A stretch of 64,000 nt of DNA, from assembly GCF_014696065.1 (NCBI RefSeq), contig NZ_JACJPL010000027.1, positions 186,001-250,000 on the forward strand, in the 5' to 3' direction. Source of the DNA: Leptolyngbya sp. FACHB-261. GTDB taxonomy: Bacteria > Cyanobacteriota > Cyanobacteriia > FACHB-261. Numbering within the stretch: the first letter of the stretch is position 1; every line of letters begins with the position of its first letter. Both the position numbers and the translations under genes were made by a program. The notes below the pieces were generated by a model. That model saw only the letters and a list, made by a program, of their open reading frames with translations, was not told the origin of the DNA and did not search any database. Positions 1 through 8,820 of the stretch are shown one piece after another.

Positions 1-91
1 CATCAATTCACGCGAATTCTTCATGTTCTGACCTGCAACTTCAGAGCAGCTTAATGTTGATCTTCTTCTGAGTCTTCTGGTTCGAATTGCG

Positions 92-1171
92 GTGAGTTCT
101 TTGGTTAATCCAACTTGTGATGTCCTCATTGCGGGGGGCGGTATCGTGGGTCTGGCCACCGCCGTTGAACTGGCCCTGCGCGGGGCTCAAGTCACGGTGT
201 TGGAACGGGGGCAATGTGCGCGGGCCGCTTCTTGGGCGGCGGCAGGCATGCTGGCACCTCAGGCAGAAGCATTACCCTCTGGCCCCTTGCTCGAGCTGGC
301 CCTGCGTAGCCTGAGTTTGTATGCGGATTGGACAGCCAAACTCGAGACACTGACTGGCCTCAATACCGGTTACTGGCCCTGCGGCATTTTGGTTCCGCTG
401 CTGGCTGAGCATCAAAACCAACTATCCTGCCAAGAACGGCCTCAAGATTGGTTGAGCGCTGATGCGATTCACCAGTTACAGCCTGGTCTGAGCGCTCAAG
501 TTATCGGTGGTCGCTGGTTAGCGCAAGAGGGACAGGTAGACAATCGCCTCCTAGCTCAAGTATTGCTCGCGGCAGCTCTGCAACTGGGTGTTGACGTCCG
601 AGAGCAAGTTGAGCTTGAACAGTTTCAGAGTGATGGTGATCAGGTTAGGCAGCTGCTCACCACAGCAGGAGAATTTCGAGCTGACCATTACGTGCTGGCA
701 ACTGGAGCCTGGAGTTATGAGCTACTTAAGCTTCCGGTGACCCCACGCAAGGGCCAAATGCTTGCCTTGCAAGCGCCAGAGCCGCCCTTTAAACGCGTTC
801 TCTACGGGGAGGACATTTATCTGGTGCCTCGGCAAGATGGACGGGTTGTGGTCGGGGCAACCAACGAAGCGGTTGGTTTTACAAAAGGCAACACAGTTGC
901 AGGCATTTCTGCCCTGTTGAAGGGCGCCACTACTCTGTTTCCAGCACTGGCAGAGCTGACAATCGCTGAGTTGTGGTGGGGGTTTCGACCCGCTACGCCC
1001 GACGAAGCACCGATTTTGGGACCTAGCCCTTGGCAAAATCTTGTGCTAGCAACCGGACACTACCGCAACGGCATCCTATTAGCGCCGATCACAGCTCAGC
1101 TCATTGCCGATTTTTTGCAAACAGAAGCTGTTGACCCCTTGCTCTCCGCTTTCCGTTGGGATCGTTTTTAA
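92..1171 (+). CDS. thiO: Glycine oxidase ThiO
   Basis: FAD-dependent oxidation of glycine to iminoglycine (dehydroglycine) for the thiazole half of thiamine. The N-terminus has the dinucleotide fold with GGGIVG at residues 15-20, followed by an acidic strand end (VLERG). The C-terminus has the ThiO/DadA-type motif GHYRNGILLAP near residue 322. The 359-residue length fits a stand-alone ThiO; in several cyanobacteria ThiO is fused to ThiG, but no ThiG domain follows here. The start is GTG, and no obvious Shine-Dalgarno or TPP riboswitch is visible in the 91 bases upstream, which may be truncated by the window edge. Function is assigned by family; the substrate is inferred. Confidence 0.88.
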   Translation: MSSLVNPTCDVLIAGGGIVGLATAVELALRGAQVTVLERGQCARAASWAAAGMLAPQAEALPSGPLLELALRSLSLYADWTAKLETLTGLNTGYWPCGILVPLLAEHQNQLSCQERPQDWLSADAIHQLQPGLSAQVIGGRWLAQEGQVDNRLLAQVLLAAALQLGVDVREQVELEQFQSDGDQVRQLLTTAGEFRADHYVLATGAWSYELLKLPVTPRKGQMLALQAPEPPFKRVLYGEDIYLVPRQDGRVVVGATNEAVGFTKGNTVAGISALLKGATTLFPALAELTIAELWWGFRPATPDEAPILGPSPWQNLVLATGHYRNGILLAPITAQLIADFLQTEAVDPLLSAFRWDRF

Positions 1172-1291
1172 GCAGATTTTTCAGCTCATTTCGCAGCAAA
1201 GCGTGAATAAAGTTTGGGATTACGCGATTGCCTTAGAGAAGCTAGGCTAGAATCTGAAAATTAGGCTTTACAAAAAGACATAAAGGGTCAA

Positions 1292-2188
1292 ATGGCAGTC
1301 ACTTACCCCCGCAAGCTGCGCAACCAACTTGGCGCTCGCGACATCCTGAGCCAGGTTGTACGCGACCGAGAAATCCACCTGATTACCCTCAATCGCTATC
1401 GCTATAACGAGCAGCGCTCCTGTAAAGATTTAACAGATCTGATCGAAACCCTTAATGGTCAGCCCCGTGAACTGGTTCGCGACCTGTCGCATCACGTGGC
1501 TGATGAAGCTCGCCATGCTATGTGGCTCACAGATCTGTTGTACGAACTGAATTTCGACATTGGGACTCCCCCTGGCTCATCCTACATTGATGAATTCGAG
1601 CGTTTAATCGACCGAAATCTGAGCTTGGAAGACGGGATCATTGAAGCGTTAGCAGCGATCAATGTGACCGAAAAGCGGGGCTGTGAGTATTTCTCTGCTC
1701 ACATCAAAGCCCTCAAAGATGCGCCTCAAACCGAGGAGAACATCAAGATCCGTGAAACGATCGAAAAGATCATGCCGGAGGAGGCCGGGCATGTGCGCTG
1801 GGGCACCCGTTGGTTGGCCGAAGTTGCTCGGCAGAGCCCAGAAAAGCGCCTCAAGGTTGAGCAGGCTAAGCAAAAGTATGCGGCTATTGAGCAAGCAGCC
1901 TTTGAGGCAGGCATGGATATTACAATTGGCGCTGAGTTACGCCGTGTCGAGAAGTTAGTGAGCGTTGCCAATACTATGCCCCTGTGGGAGCGTCCGGCCT
2001 ACCTCATGGAGCGTCTACCCCAAACCCTCTTGGCACCCGACCTTCAACAAACCCGAATCATGGCAGTGCAGAAAGCTTGGGAACGTGTAAACGCTGATCC
2101 CAAGGCATTTATGGAGCGGTTTGTGCCCATGTTTCTCAGTGGGCTGAACGGCAAAATGCCAACAGCCCCACAGCAGGTTGAACCGTAA
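1292..2188 (+). CDS. Ferritin-like diiron domain protein
   Basis: A 298-residue all-helical protein with two ExxH motifs, E72-x-x-H75 (DEARHAMW) and E164-x-x-H167 (EEAGHVRW). E40 and E127 could complete a six-ligand carboxylate-bridged diiron site of the ferritin/ribonucleotide-reductase type. It has no signal peptide or membrane segment, so it is probably cytoplasmic. The precise reaction (oxygenase, peroxidase or iron handling) cannot be read from sequence. It appears monocistronic, bounded downstream by a strong bidirectional hairpin at 2280-2303. The family assignment is firm from the ligand pattern; the role is unknown. Confidence 0.75.
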   Translation: MAVTYPRKLRNQLGARDILSQVVRDREIHLITLNRYRYNEQRSCKDLTDLIETLNGQPRELVRDLSHHVADEARHAMWLTDLLYELNFDIGTPPGSSYIDEFERLIDRNLSLEDGIIEALAAINVTEKRGCEYFSAHIKALKDAPQTEENIKIRETIEKIMPEEAGHVRWGTRWLAEVARQSPEKRLKVEQAKQKYAAIEQAAFEAGMDITIGAELRRVEKLVSVANTMPLWERPAYLMERLPQTLLAPDLQQTRIMAVQKAWERVNADPKAFMERFVPMFLSGLNGKMPTAPQQVEP

Positions 2189-2279
2189 ATACTGAAGCGC
2201 CTACAGACAAGCAGATGTAGAACTAGGCCAATGCTTAGCCTCAGCTAGGTTGTGACCTTGGCATAGCTTCGCTTTACAG

Positions 2280-2303
2280 ATGGGTCAATCTAGGTTGACC
2301 CAT
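2280..2303. terminator. Bidirectional hairpin terminator
   Basis: A perfect 9-bp inverted repeat (ATGGGTCAA / TTGACCCAT) with a 6-base loop, followed on the plus strand by TTTCAATT. It lies between the convergent ferritin-like gene and the minus-strand gene at 2347-2661, and could end both transcripts. Confidence 0.65.
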
Positions 2304-2346
2304 TTCAATTGGGAATTTGTGAGTTCTAGACAATTTCTAAACACTC

Positions 2347-2661
2347 TCAAGCCAGTAGCTGCTGCCAGTAGCGATCATAGTCATTGCTGCTGGCAGTAGC
2401 GCTTACACCGGAATGCATCATTACCTCGGGCAGGTATTGGTTAGCAGGGCGAGTTGTTTTCCACTCAGTCGAGAGCTGCCGCACTAGTTGCCGCGCCTCA
2501 TAATAGGGCACCCCCACTGTCTGAGTCAGCATTAAGGCCACATCTTCAGGGCCACAGTTCTGACAGTAGGCCGCCTGAACTAGTTGAACCATGCGCTTAC
2601 GAAGCTGATCGCAACTAATCGAACACTCAAACTCTTGCAGTCGGTCTTCCCAGTGCAACAT
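2347..2661 (-). CDS. Conserved hypothetical protein
   Basis: A 104-residue soluble protein with no signal peptide and no domain I recognise. It begins MLHWEDRLQEFE and contains a short Cys pair (YCQNCG, about residues 33-38), too small to be a zinc site alone. The middle segment (residues 40-70) resembles two amphipathic helices. It lies alone between a terminator hairpin and the grxC-gshB operon, on the operon's strand but separated from gshB by about 90 bases, so it could be the last operon gene. Length, composition and a clean ATG support a real gene. Confidence 0.6.
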   Translation of the reverse strand: MLHWEDRLQEFECSISCDQLRKRMVQLVQAAYCQNCGPEDVALMLTQTVGVPYYEARQLVRQLSTEWKTTRPANQYLPEVMMHSGVSATASSNDYDRYWQQLLA

Positions 2662-2754
2662 ACGCCAATGGAACCTCTGAGTTGCCAGTTTTTCAGTTAG
2701 GCATCAGAGTAGCCGACTTCTGCCAAGATTGGTTGTCGCTGTAGCTACGAGTTG

Positions 2755-3723
2755 CTAAGAAGGTGGATGTTGCTCGATCCAGGCGACGACCTGCTCTCCT
2801 AGTCGTGTACCAGTCAGTCGATCAGCTTCGCGGATTCCCGTGGGGCTAGTGACATTCACTTCAGTTAAATAGCCACCGATGATGTCGATGCCAACAAAAA
2901 TCAGACCGTCCCGCTTGAGGGTGGGGGCCAACTGAGCGCAAATTTCTCGCTCCCGTGCCGTGATCTCTGTTGCGGCCACTCGTCCACCGACTGCCATGTT
3001 GCCGCGAAAGTCGCTACCTGTAGGGATGCGGTTCACTGCGCCAATAGGCTCTCCATCCAGCAAAATGATACGTTTATCGCCCTCTTTAGCCTGAGGCAGA
3101 TAGGCTTGCACCATGACCGGCACTTGCCCCATGTAGGTACTGACTTCTACTAAGGAGTTGAAGTTACGATCGGCGGGATCCAAGAAGAGAATACCTTCTC
3201 CAGCCTTACCGCCTAGAGGCTTGAGCACAGCAGCGCCCTGGCTTTCTAAAAACTGACGGATAACCTTCTTGTCCTGACTCACTATCGTTTCAGGAATGGC
3301 ACCACTGAATTGCAGGGCATACATCTTTTCGTTGGCTGCCCGGATTCCAGCCGGAGTGTTGATCACGCGGGTTTTGGCGGGATCAACATAGTCGAGAATG
3401 TAGGTCGCGTAGAGGTAGGGAACTGTTACAGGGGGATCTGTGCGCATGAACACAGCGTCCATTTGATCCAAGGCCTGCAAGCGCCGATCGCCAATGCTGT
3501 ACCAGGGATCAGCTGCCAGCCACCGACCCTCAACTAACTGCACTGCCTCTAGATGGGCCTGCTCTAGCAAAGCCCAAGCCCGGCCCTGCACAACACTGAG
3601 CAGTTGCGCACCCGTGATCCAGACCTCATGGCCAAGGCGACAAGCTGCTTCCATAATCGCCACGCTAGTATCGTGGGTTGGATCTAGCTTGGCAATCGGG
3701 TCAATGATGAAGGCAAATTTCAC
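2755..3723 (-). CDS. gshB: Glutathione synthetase
   Basis: ATP-dependent ligation of gamma-glutamylcysteine and glycine to form glutathione. The 322-residue protein has the prokaryotic GshB layout: an N-terminal substrate domain beginning MKFAFIIDPI, the FMRTDPP motif near residue 90, an ATP-grasp region with VLKPLGGKAGEG (about residues 165-176), and a C-terminal metal-binding end (GGYLTEVNVTSPTG). It is transcribed just after the glutaredoxin gene with a gap of about 40 bases, so glutathione synthesis and a glutathione-dependent reductant are probably co-expressed, a common cyanobacterial arrangement. Confidence 0.93.
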   Translation of the reverse strand: MKFAFIIDPIAKLDPTHDTSVAIMEAACRLGHEVWITGAQLLSVVQGRAWALLEQAHLEAVQLVEGRWLAADPWYSIGDRRLQALDQMDAVFMRTDPPVTVPYLYATYILDYVDPAKTRVINTPAGIRAANEKMYALQFSGAIPETIVSQDKKVIRQFLESQGAAVLKPLGGKAGEGILFLDPADRNFNSLVEVSTYMGQVPVMVQAYLPQAKEGDKRIILLDGEPIGAVNRIPTGSDFRGNMAVGGRVAATEITAREREICAQLAPTLKRDGLIFVGIDIIGGYLTEVNVTSPTGIREADRLTGTRLGEQVVAWIEQHPPS

Positions 3724-3765
3724 GCCTTGAATGCCTCATAAAGATTCAGCCTAGATTTACAACAC

Positions 3766-4026
3766 CTAGGCTTGCAATAGGGGATCGAGTTTACCCATTC
3801 GATCAAGGGCATGAATATCATCGCACCCACCAACGTGCTGGTCGTCGATAAAAATTTGAGGTACCGAGCGTTTGCCATTAGACCGTTGCGACATTTTAAA
3901 TCGCGCCTCCTCGTCGCCGTCGATCGAGTATTCGATGTAATCTACCCCTTTACTGTCGAGTAGACGTTTGGCACGGACACAAAATGGGCAAGCTTGCCAG
4001 GTGTAAATCTCAATACGGGGGGCCAT
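3766..4026 (-). CDS. grxC: Glutaredoxin 3
   Basis: Small dithiol glutaredoxin that reduces protein disulfides and mixed disulfides with glutathione. It has the CPFC active site (Cys13 and Cys16, counted from MAPRIEI), the TVP-equivalent segment SVPQIFI, and the GGCDD glutathione-binding end. An upstream in-frame TTG at 4056 would add ten residues, but the ATG at 4026 gives the usual 86-residue length with the typical start, so I chose it. First gene of a likely grxC-gshB operon, divergent from rsmH. Confidence 0.9.
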   Translation of the reverse strand: MAPRIEIYTWQACPFCVRAKRLLDSKGVDYIEYSIDGDEEARFKMSQRSNGKRSVPQIFIDDQHVGGCDDIHALDRMGKLDPLLQA

Positions 4027-4177
4027 AGAAACAGGTGTATTAGAAACCTTTTCCAATTCTACGGTTGCCTATTGAAACTTATGGCAGAAGCCTCTGTTTT
4101 TTAGGCGGAATTTAAGTGATTTACGCCAAAGCTGGTCTATCCTAAAGTTTCATCTATTGCATAGCTGAGCAACTCTC

Positions 4178-5104
4178 TTGCCGTCCTGCTCTTCACCCTC
4201 TTTGCCGTTCCATCACATCCCAGTACTTTGTACTGAGGTTGTAGCTGGGCTAGTGGTGCGACCAGGGGGTCTCTACCTAGATGCAACTGTAGGTGGTGGC
4301 GGGCACAGTGCAGCAATTCTAGCGGCGGATCCGACAGCTCAACTTGTAGCAGTAGACCGTGATCCCACAGCCCTTAATGCGGCAAGAGAGCATCTAGCCA
4401 TCTATTCAGAGCGGGTTCAATTTTGGGCTGGCAACTTTGCTGCCTTTGATCTCGCAAACATTGATCCCGCAATCTTTGGTCTCGGTCGGCGTTTCGATGG
4501 CATCCTTGCCGACTTGGGTGTGAGCTCAGCTCAGCTTGATGTCCCAGAACGGGGCTTTAGCTTCCGCCATGAGGCTCCCTTGGATATGCGAATGGATCCG
4601 GATCAGGATTTGACAGCAGCGGAGCTGATTAATACTGCCTCTGAGACGGAGTTAGCGGATATCTTTTATCAGTATGGCGAGGAGCGCTTCTCTCGACGCA
4701 TTGCTAGAGGAGTAGTCGCTGCCCGTCCTCTGCAAACCACAACCCAGCTGGTTGAAGTGGTGTTTCGTTGCCTACCTCGCTTCTCTAAGCGAGGTGACCA
4801 CGGTCGCATTCATCCAGCAACGCGAGTCTTCCAGGCCCTACGCATTGCGGTTAACCAGGAACTTAAAGCTTTGGAAACCTTCTTGCAACGGGCACCAGAC
4901 TGGTTGAATTCAGGTGGTAGAATCGGCGCCATCAGCTTTCATAGCCTCGAAGACCGCATCGTTAAACATCGGTTGCGCGAGGATGAACGGCTGAAGGTGC
5001 TCACCAAAAAACCAATCTGGCCCCAGGAGGCAGAGCTAGAGGCAAACCCTCGGGCTCGTTCTGCCCGCCTTAGGCTTGCTGAACGGTTAATTCTCGACCA
5101 GTAA
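4178..5104 (+). CDS. rsmH: 16S rRNA (cytosine(1402)-N(4))-methyltransferase RsmH
   Basis: Transfers methyl from S-adenosylmethionine to N4 of C1402 in the ribosomal P site. Family motifs are clear: FHHIPVL at the N-terminus, the SAM loop [11 protein letters not shown], the segment [15 protein letters not shown], the helical domain, and the C-terminal [14 protein letters not shown]. The called start is TTG; a second in-frame TTG at 4202 gives the compact beginning common in the family and is equally plausible. It heads a rsmH/FtsL-like/ftsI cluster, a remnant of the division and cell-wall (dcw) cluster. Confidence 0.92.
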   Translation: MPSCSSPSLPFHHIPVLCTEVVAGLVVRPGGLYLDATVGGGGHSAAILAADPTAQLVAVDRDPTALNAAREHLAIYSERVQFWAGNFAAFDLANIDPAIFGLGRRFDGILADLGVSSAQLDVPERGFSFRHEAPLDMRMDPDQDLTAAELINTASETELADIFYQYGEERFSRRIARGVVAARPLQTTTQLVEVVFRCLPRFSKRGDHGRIHPATRVFQALRIAVNQELKALETFLQRAPDWLNSGGRIGAISFHSLEDRIVKHRLREDERLKVLTKKPIWPQEAELEANPRARSARLRLAERLILDQ

Positions 5105-5163
5105 TTGAGGCGATCACTCGGTTCCATCGCCCGCGCATTTGACTAAGGAGTGAGGTCACCCGG

Positions 5164-5637
5164 ATGAATACGGCTGCCAGACAAGCTTTTGTCCCCCCCC
5201 CTCAGCGCAGGCGTTCTACAGAACGCCGGTCGGTGGGACGTCGGCAATACCAGTCTGGTGTAACCTCACTACCCCAGTCTCAACCGTTGCCTCGCTGGCT
5301 GGTTTTGTTATTGGTGTTGCAACGCTACTCCCTGGTCACAACTCTCGGTCTGGCAACCTGCACCTTTGGCATCTACGGCTGGTCCGTCTATTCCCAACAG
5401 GTCTGGTCCGACCAGTATCGTCAGCTAGAGCAGCTCAAACGCGATGAGCGCCAGTTGACCGGTGCTAACGCCGCTCTCTACGACCAGGCTAGTCGACCCA
5501 CGCAAGGCCAACTCAGTGGTCTGGTGTTGCAGAAACCTGACCAGACCCTATTTTTGCCACCGGAGCCCCAGCGTCCCTGGCAAACACCCGCGTCCCCACC
5601 ACTAGAACCTGTACGCTCCTCACCAGTAGGCTACTAA
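5164..5637 (+). CDS. FtsL-like division membrane protein
   Basis: A 157-residue protein with a basic N-terminus, one transmembrane helix at about residues 44-75 and a short predicted coiled coil (VWSDQYRQLEQLKRDERQL), then a Pro-rich tail. Sequence similarity to FtsL is weak, but topology, size and position exactly between rsmH and ftsI match the place of ftsL in the dcw cluster. By family analogy it would sit in the cytoplasmic membrane and help recruit the FtsI/FtsW wall synthase. An AGGAG-like site lies upstream of the ATG. The assignment rests mainly on synteny. Confidence 0.6.
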   Translation: MNTAARQAFVPPPQRRRSTERRSVGRRQYQSGVTSLPQSQPLPRWLVLLLVLQRYSLVTTLGLATCTFGIYGWSVYSQQVWSDQYRQLEQLKRDERQLTGANAALYDQASRPTQGQLSGLVLQKPDQTLFLPPEPQRPWQTPASPPLEPVRSSPVGY

Positions 5638-5655
5638 AAGGCAAGGAGTGGCTAC

Positions 5656-7563
5656 ATGGCATGGAGTACCCCAACCGGGCGACCTGGGCGTCGTCGTGCC
5701 GGGACCAATCCTCTTTCGTCGCGCCGGTTGCTCATCGTTTGGATCGTGCTACTGCTGGCAGGTTTAGGCTTAGTGCTGCGTCTGGTGACCCTACAGGTTC
5801 AGGATGGCACCAGCCTAAGGGAAAAAGCTCGACAGCAGCAGATGGTCGCCTTGCGACCCTTTATCCCGCGCCGTCAGCTTGTTGATCGCAATGGCACAGT
5901 GCTGGCAGTGGATAAGCCGGTTTACACGCTGTTTGCCCATCCCTTTCTCTTTGATCCCGGGGTGACACCAGCGGACGTTGCGGCCAAGCTCTCACCGATC
6001 CTAGAAAAGCCCATTGATCAGTTAACTGAGCGGCTCTCTAAGGAAGACACCAGCATTCAGCTTGAATACTGGATGTCCGAAGATGTAGCAGACCGCATCA
6101 ACCGGCTGAACATTAACGGTTTGGAGATGGTGCAACAACAGCGCCGACTCTATCCCCAACAAGAATTGATGGCTGAAGCAGTGGGCTACGTGAATGTAGA
6201 CCACGAGGGTCAAGCGGGCGTGGAATACGCCCAGCAAAAGCTCCTAGAGCGAGATATGAAGCCGGTGATGCTGTCCCGTGATGGGCACGGCTCTTTAGTT
6301 GCGGCCAATGTTCCGCCGGGCTTTCTCAATGCGGATCAAGTCTCAGTGCAGCTGACCTTGGATACACGCCTCCAGCGCGTCGCTCGTTATGCCTTGCGGC
6401 AGCAACTGCGCAACTATCGAGCCAAGCGCGGTGCCGTGCTCGTGATGGATGCCACCGATGGCTCGATCTTAGTAATGGCCTCTGAGCCGACTTACAATCC
6501 CAACCAGTACTACAACTACGATGTCAGCCTGTTTCGGAACTGGACGGTTACAGACCTCTACGAACCTGGCTCAACCTTCAAACCAGTTAACGTTGCTATT
6601 GCGCTTGAAGCTGGAGCCATCAAACCTGACACAACCTTTTACGACGAAGGCCAAATCAGCGTTGGCGGCTGGCCTATCCAAAACTTCGACTACCGAGATG
6701 TAGGACCAAACGGCGAAATAGCAATCCCGCAGATTCTAGAGCGCTCCAGCAATGTGGGCATGGTTCATATTATCCAGCAGCTCGAGCCTGAAGTTTACTA
6801 TGGCTGGCTGGAGCGGTTAGGGCTGGGGCAGACAACCGGGATCGATTTACCCTTCGAAAGTTCTAGCCAAATCAAGGCGCAGGACCAGTTCACGGCTTAC
6901 CCGATTGAACCAGCGACTACCGCCTTCGGTCAGGGTTTCTCGCTGACGCCTATTCAGCTTGCTCAGTTTCACAGCATGCTAGCCAATGGCGGACGTCTAG
7001 TCGTGCCCCATGTTGTGCGTGGTCTTCTGAACGAGCAACGGGAGCTGTTCTGGCAACCCTCTCTGCCGCCGCCGCGCCAAATCTTCTCCACGAATACAGC
7101 ACAGACAGTGGTGAGCATGATGCAGGGCGTGGTTGACAAGGGCACAGGCCGCCCCGCCTATGTCCCTGGCTACCGGATTGCCGGTAAAACTGGTACTGCC
7201 CAGAAAGCAGCTCCGGATGGCGGGTATATGGAGAGCGCGAAAATTACTAGTTTCGTCGCAATTTTTCCAGCCGAAGCGCCACGCTACACAGTCTTAGCAG
7301 TGATCGATGAGCCCCAAGGCGAAGATGCATTTGGTTCGACGGTTGCCGCACCTATTGTCAAAGCCCTTGTTGAAGCGATTATTACTAGCCAAGGCATTCC
7401 GCCCAGCCATCCTGACGAAATGCCACCTTTAGGGAGCACGCCGACTCCTGGCCCTTTTGATAACGGTGCTTTAACTCCAGATTCTCCAGACTCTGCAGAG
7501 GGCAGCCAGACTGAGGCAGGCAGCAATGCCAGTCCCATGCCAGAGCCGACCAGCACTCCCTAG
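5656..7563 (+). CDS. ftsI: Septal penicillin-binding protein FtsI (PBP3)
   Basis: Class B penicillin-binding protein, the transpeptidase for septal peptidoglycan. One N-terminal membrane anchor (about residues 24-46) precedes a PBP dimerisation domain and the transpeptidase domain. The three active-site motifs are intact: S306-TFK (SxxK), S364-SN (SxN) and KTGT at 511-514. The last 45 or so residues form a Pro/Ser/Thr-rich tail. A good AAGGAG ribosome site precedes the ATG, and only 18 bases separate it from the FtsL-like gene, indicating co-translation in one operon. Confidence 0.93.
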   Translation: MAWSTPTGRPGRRRAGTNPLSSRRLLIVWIVLLLAGLGLVLRLVTLQVQDGTSLREKARQQQMVALRPFIPRRQLVDRNGTVLAVDKPVYTLFAHPFLFDPGVTPADVAAKLSPILEKPIDQLTERLSKEDTSIQLEYWMSEDVADRINRLNINGLEMVQQQRRLYPQQELMAEAVGYVNVDHEGQAGVEYAQQKLLERDMKPVMLSRDGHGSLVAANVPPGFLNADQVSVQLTLDTRLQRVARYALRQQLRNYRAKRGAVLVMDATDGSILVMASEPTYNPNQYYNYDVSLFRNWTVTDLYEPGSTFKPVNVAIALEAGAIKPDTTFYDEGQISVGGWPIQNFDYRDVGPNGEIAIPQILERSSNVGMVHIIQQLEPEVYYGWLERLGLGQTTGIDLPFESSSQIKAQDQFTAYPIEPATTAFGQGFSLTPIQLAQFHSMLANGGRLVVPHVVRGLLNEQRELFWQPSLPPPRQIFSTNTAQTVVSMMQGVVDKGTGRPAYVPGYRIAGKTGTAQKAAPDGGYMESAKITSFVAIFPAEAPRYTVLAVIDEPQGEDAFGSTVAAPIVKALVEAIITSQGIPPSHPDEMPPLGSTPTPGPFDNGALTPDSPDSAEGSQTEAGSNASPMPEPTSTP

Positions 7564-7631
7564 CGACCGCTTCTAGCTGAGTTTTTAGATGCAGTGCTTT
7601 CTCAGTTTGCTAAAGCTTGAAGCGAATAGTC

Positions 7632-8081
7632 CTAAGCGAAGACCAGAGAGCGCTGGCACTCTGGACAAACTGCATGAACAACGAGTTGGCAATCCTGTAG
7701 CTTGTAGCCCTCGTGCTGAGCAACTTTACTGCCGATCTTGAGCACAGAATTGCTCTTGAACTCAATAATGCGGTTGCACTTGACACACACCAAATGGTGA
7801 TGGGGGCGAATCAGCTCGTAGTGCTTGTGTCCTTCTGCCAATTCCAGCTCGCGCAGAATTCCCATCCGAGCCATCAACTTCAAGGTGCGATAGATCGTAG
7901 ACAAGCTGGTGCGGCTACCTTGCACTCTCAGTTGGTCGTAAAGATCTTCAGCACTGAGGTGATCCCCTTGTTTGAGGGTCTGAAAAACGTTCAGAATCTC
8001 TTCCCGTTGAGGGGTCAATCGCCAGCCCTTCTGGTTGAGTTCTGCCTTCAGCGACTGTGCTGTGACCACGTAGGAGGACAT
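7632..8081 (-). CDS. zur: Fur-family repressor, Zur (FurB) type
   Basis: Metal-responsive DNA-binding repressor. The winged helix (RLTPQREEILNVF and STIYRTLKLMARMGIL, residues 21-75) is followed by the metal-binding half with HHH at 94-96 and two structural zinc pairs, C99/C102 and C139/C142. As I recall the families, its N-terminal half and the GILRELEL/GHKHYE segment look closer to cyanobacterial FurB/Zur than to FurA or PerR, so zinc is the likely effector. It is divergent from the NfeD gene; the shared region holds an ATCAT-N5-ATGAT element at 8114-8128 that could be its own operator. The subtype is inferred. Confidence 0.78.
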   Translation of the reverse strand: MSSYVVTAQSLKAELNQKGWRLTPQREEILNVFQTLKQGDHLSAEDLYDQLRVQGSRTSLSTIYRTLKLMARMGILRELELAEGHKHYELIRPHHHLVCVKCNRIIEFKSNSVLKIGSKVAQHEGYKLQDCQLVVHAVCPECQRSLVFA

Positions 8082-8113
8082 CTATAATTTTCAAGAAAAC
8101 CTGCTTATTGAGA

Positions 8114-8128
8114 ATCATACAAAATGAT
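8114..8128. promoter_or_regulatory. Possible Fur-family operator
   Basis: ATCAT-acaaa-ATGAT, an AT-rich dyad 33 bases upstream of the zur start codon. Fur-family boxes are AT-rich dyads of related shape, so autoregulation is plausible. This is weak positional evidence. Confidence 0.3.
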
Positions 8129-8129
8129 C

Positions 8130-8145
8130 GCTAGCTTCGGCTAGC
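8130..8145. other. GCTAGC-TTCG-GCTAGC hairpin
   Basis: A perfect 6-bp stem with a TTCG tetraloop in the zur/nfeD divergent region. No T-tract follows, so it is not a clear terminator. It would be a stable element in the 5' leader of whichever gene starts transcription outside it. Confidence 0.4.
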
Positions 8146-8266
8146 CCAAGGTGTAACCCTAGACAAGGCTTCAGCCGGGCAGAACCCTTAAGTTTTGTTT
8201 CAATGACGAGAGTGGTCAGGTGATACTAGGGGTGAGGTGCATCGGGCTTGACAGCCCAATTTTTCG

Positions 8267-8737
8267 ATGATGATCTTGCTCTCCATCCTGCCCTTAGCTT
8301 CAGCAACAACCCTGTGGTGGTTGGGAGCTGGGTCCCTACTCCTATTAGCTCTTAGTGCTCCCGATCCTGCTCTACCCGCTATGGGCATTGCCGCATTCTT
8401 GATTGGGCTACTCATTCTGAAGGTCAGCTTACCGGCGTTGGTTCAGGTATTTGCTTGGGGTATTTTATCGACGGCGATCACACTCCTGCTGCGTTGGTTT
8501 GTAGTGCCCAAACAGCGTCCTCCCGAGAGCCTGAGTGGAACAGCGGAGGCACGCACTTTAACACCCATTCAGGCTGGCTATCCGGGTCAGGTATTCTATG
8601 AGGGAACCAGTTGGAGTGCTCGCTGTGAAGTGCTCAAGCCAGGGGAGACAATTGGGGCTGAGCGATGGGTTTATGTCGTCGGACGAGAGGGAAACACACT
8701 GGTTGTCGTTCCACTGACCTACTTCGACGCGGTCTAG
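8267..8737 (+). CDS. NfeD-family membrane protein
   Basis: A 156-residue protein with a hydrophobic half of three to four membrane helices (residues 1-85) and a C-terminal OB-fold of the NfeD type (GYPGQVFYEGTSWSARC ... VYVVGREGNTLVVVPL). Short NfeD proteins partner with SPFH/stomatin proteins and help organise membrane microdomains or quality control. An SPFH protein gene follows about 80 bases downstream on the same strand, exactly this pairing. Molecular activity is not established; the long form's ClpP-like protease domain is absent. Confidence 0.8.
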   Translation: MMILLSILPLASATTLWWLGAGSLLLLALSAPDPALPAMGIAAFLIGLLILKVSLPALVQVFAWGILSTAITLLLRWFVVPKQRPPESLSGTAEARTLTPIQAGYPGQVFYEGTSWSARCEVLKPGETIGAERWVYVVGREGNTLVVVPLTYFDAV

Positions 8738-8820
8738 ATCAAACGGGCCAAACCCACACCTCCAGATAACAGCCTTATCAGAAACCAACAGTCAACAGAA
8801 AAAACGGGAGGAGAGGCAAA

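Noticed and set aside
71-100. Possible tRNA T-arm (GGTTCGAAT) near the window start
   Set aside because: The flanking bases do not pair as a T-stem, and no acceptor or anticodon arm is visible.
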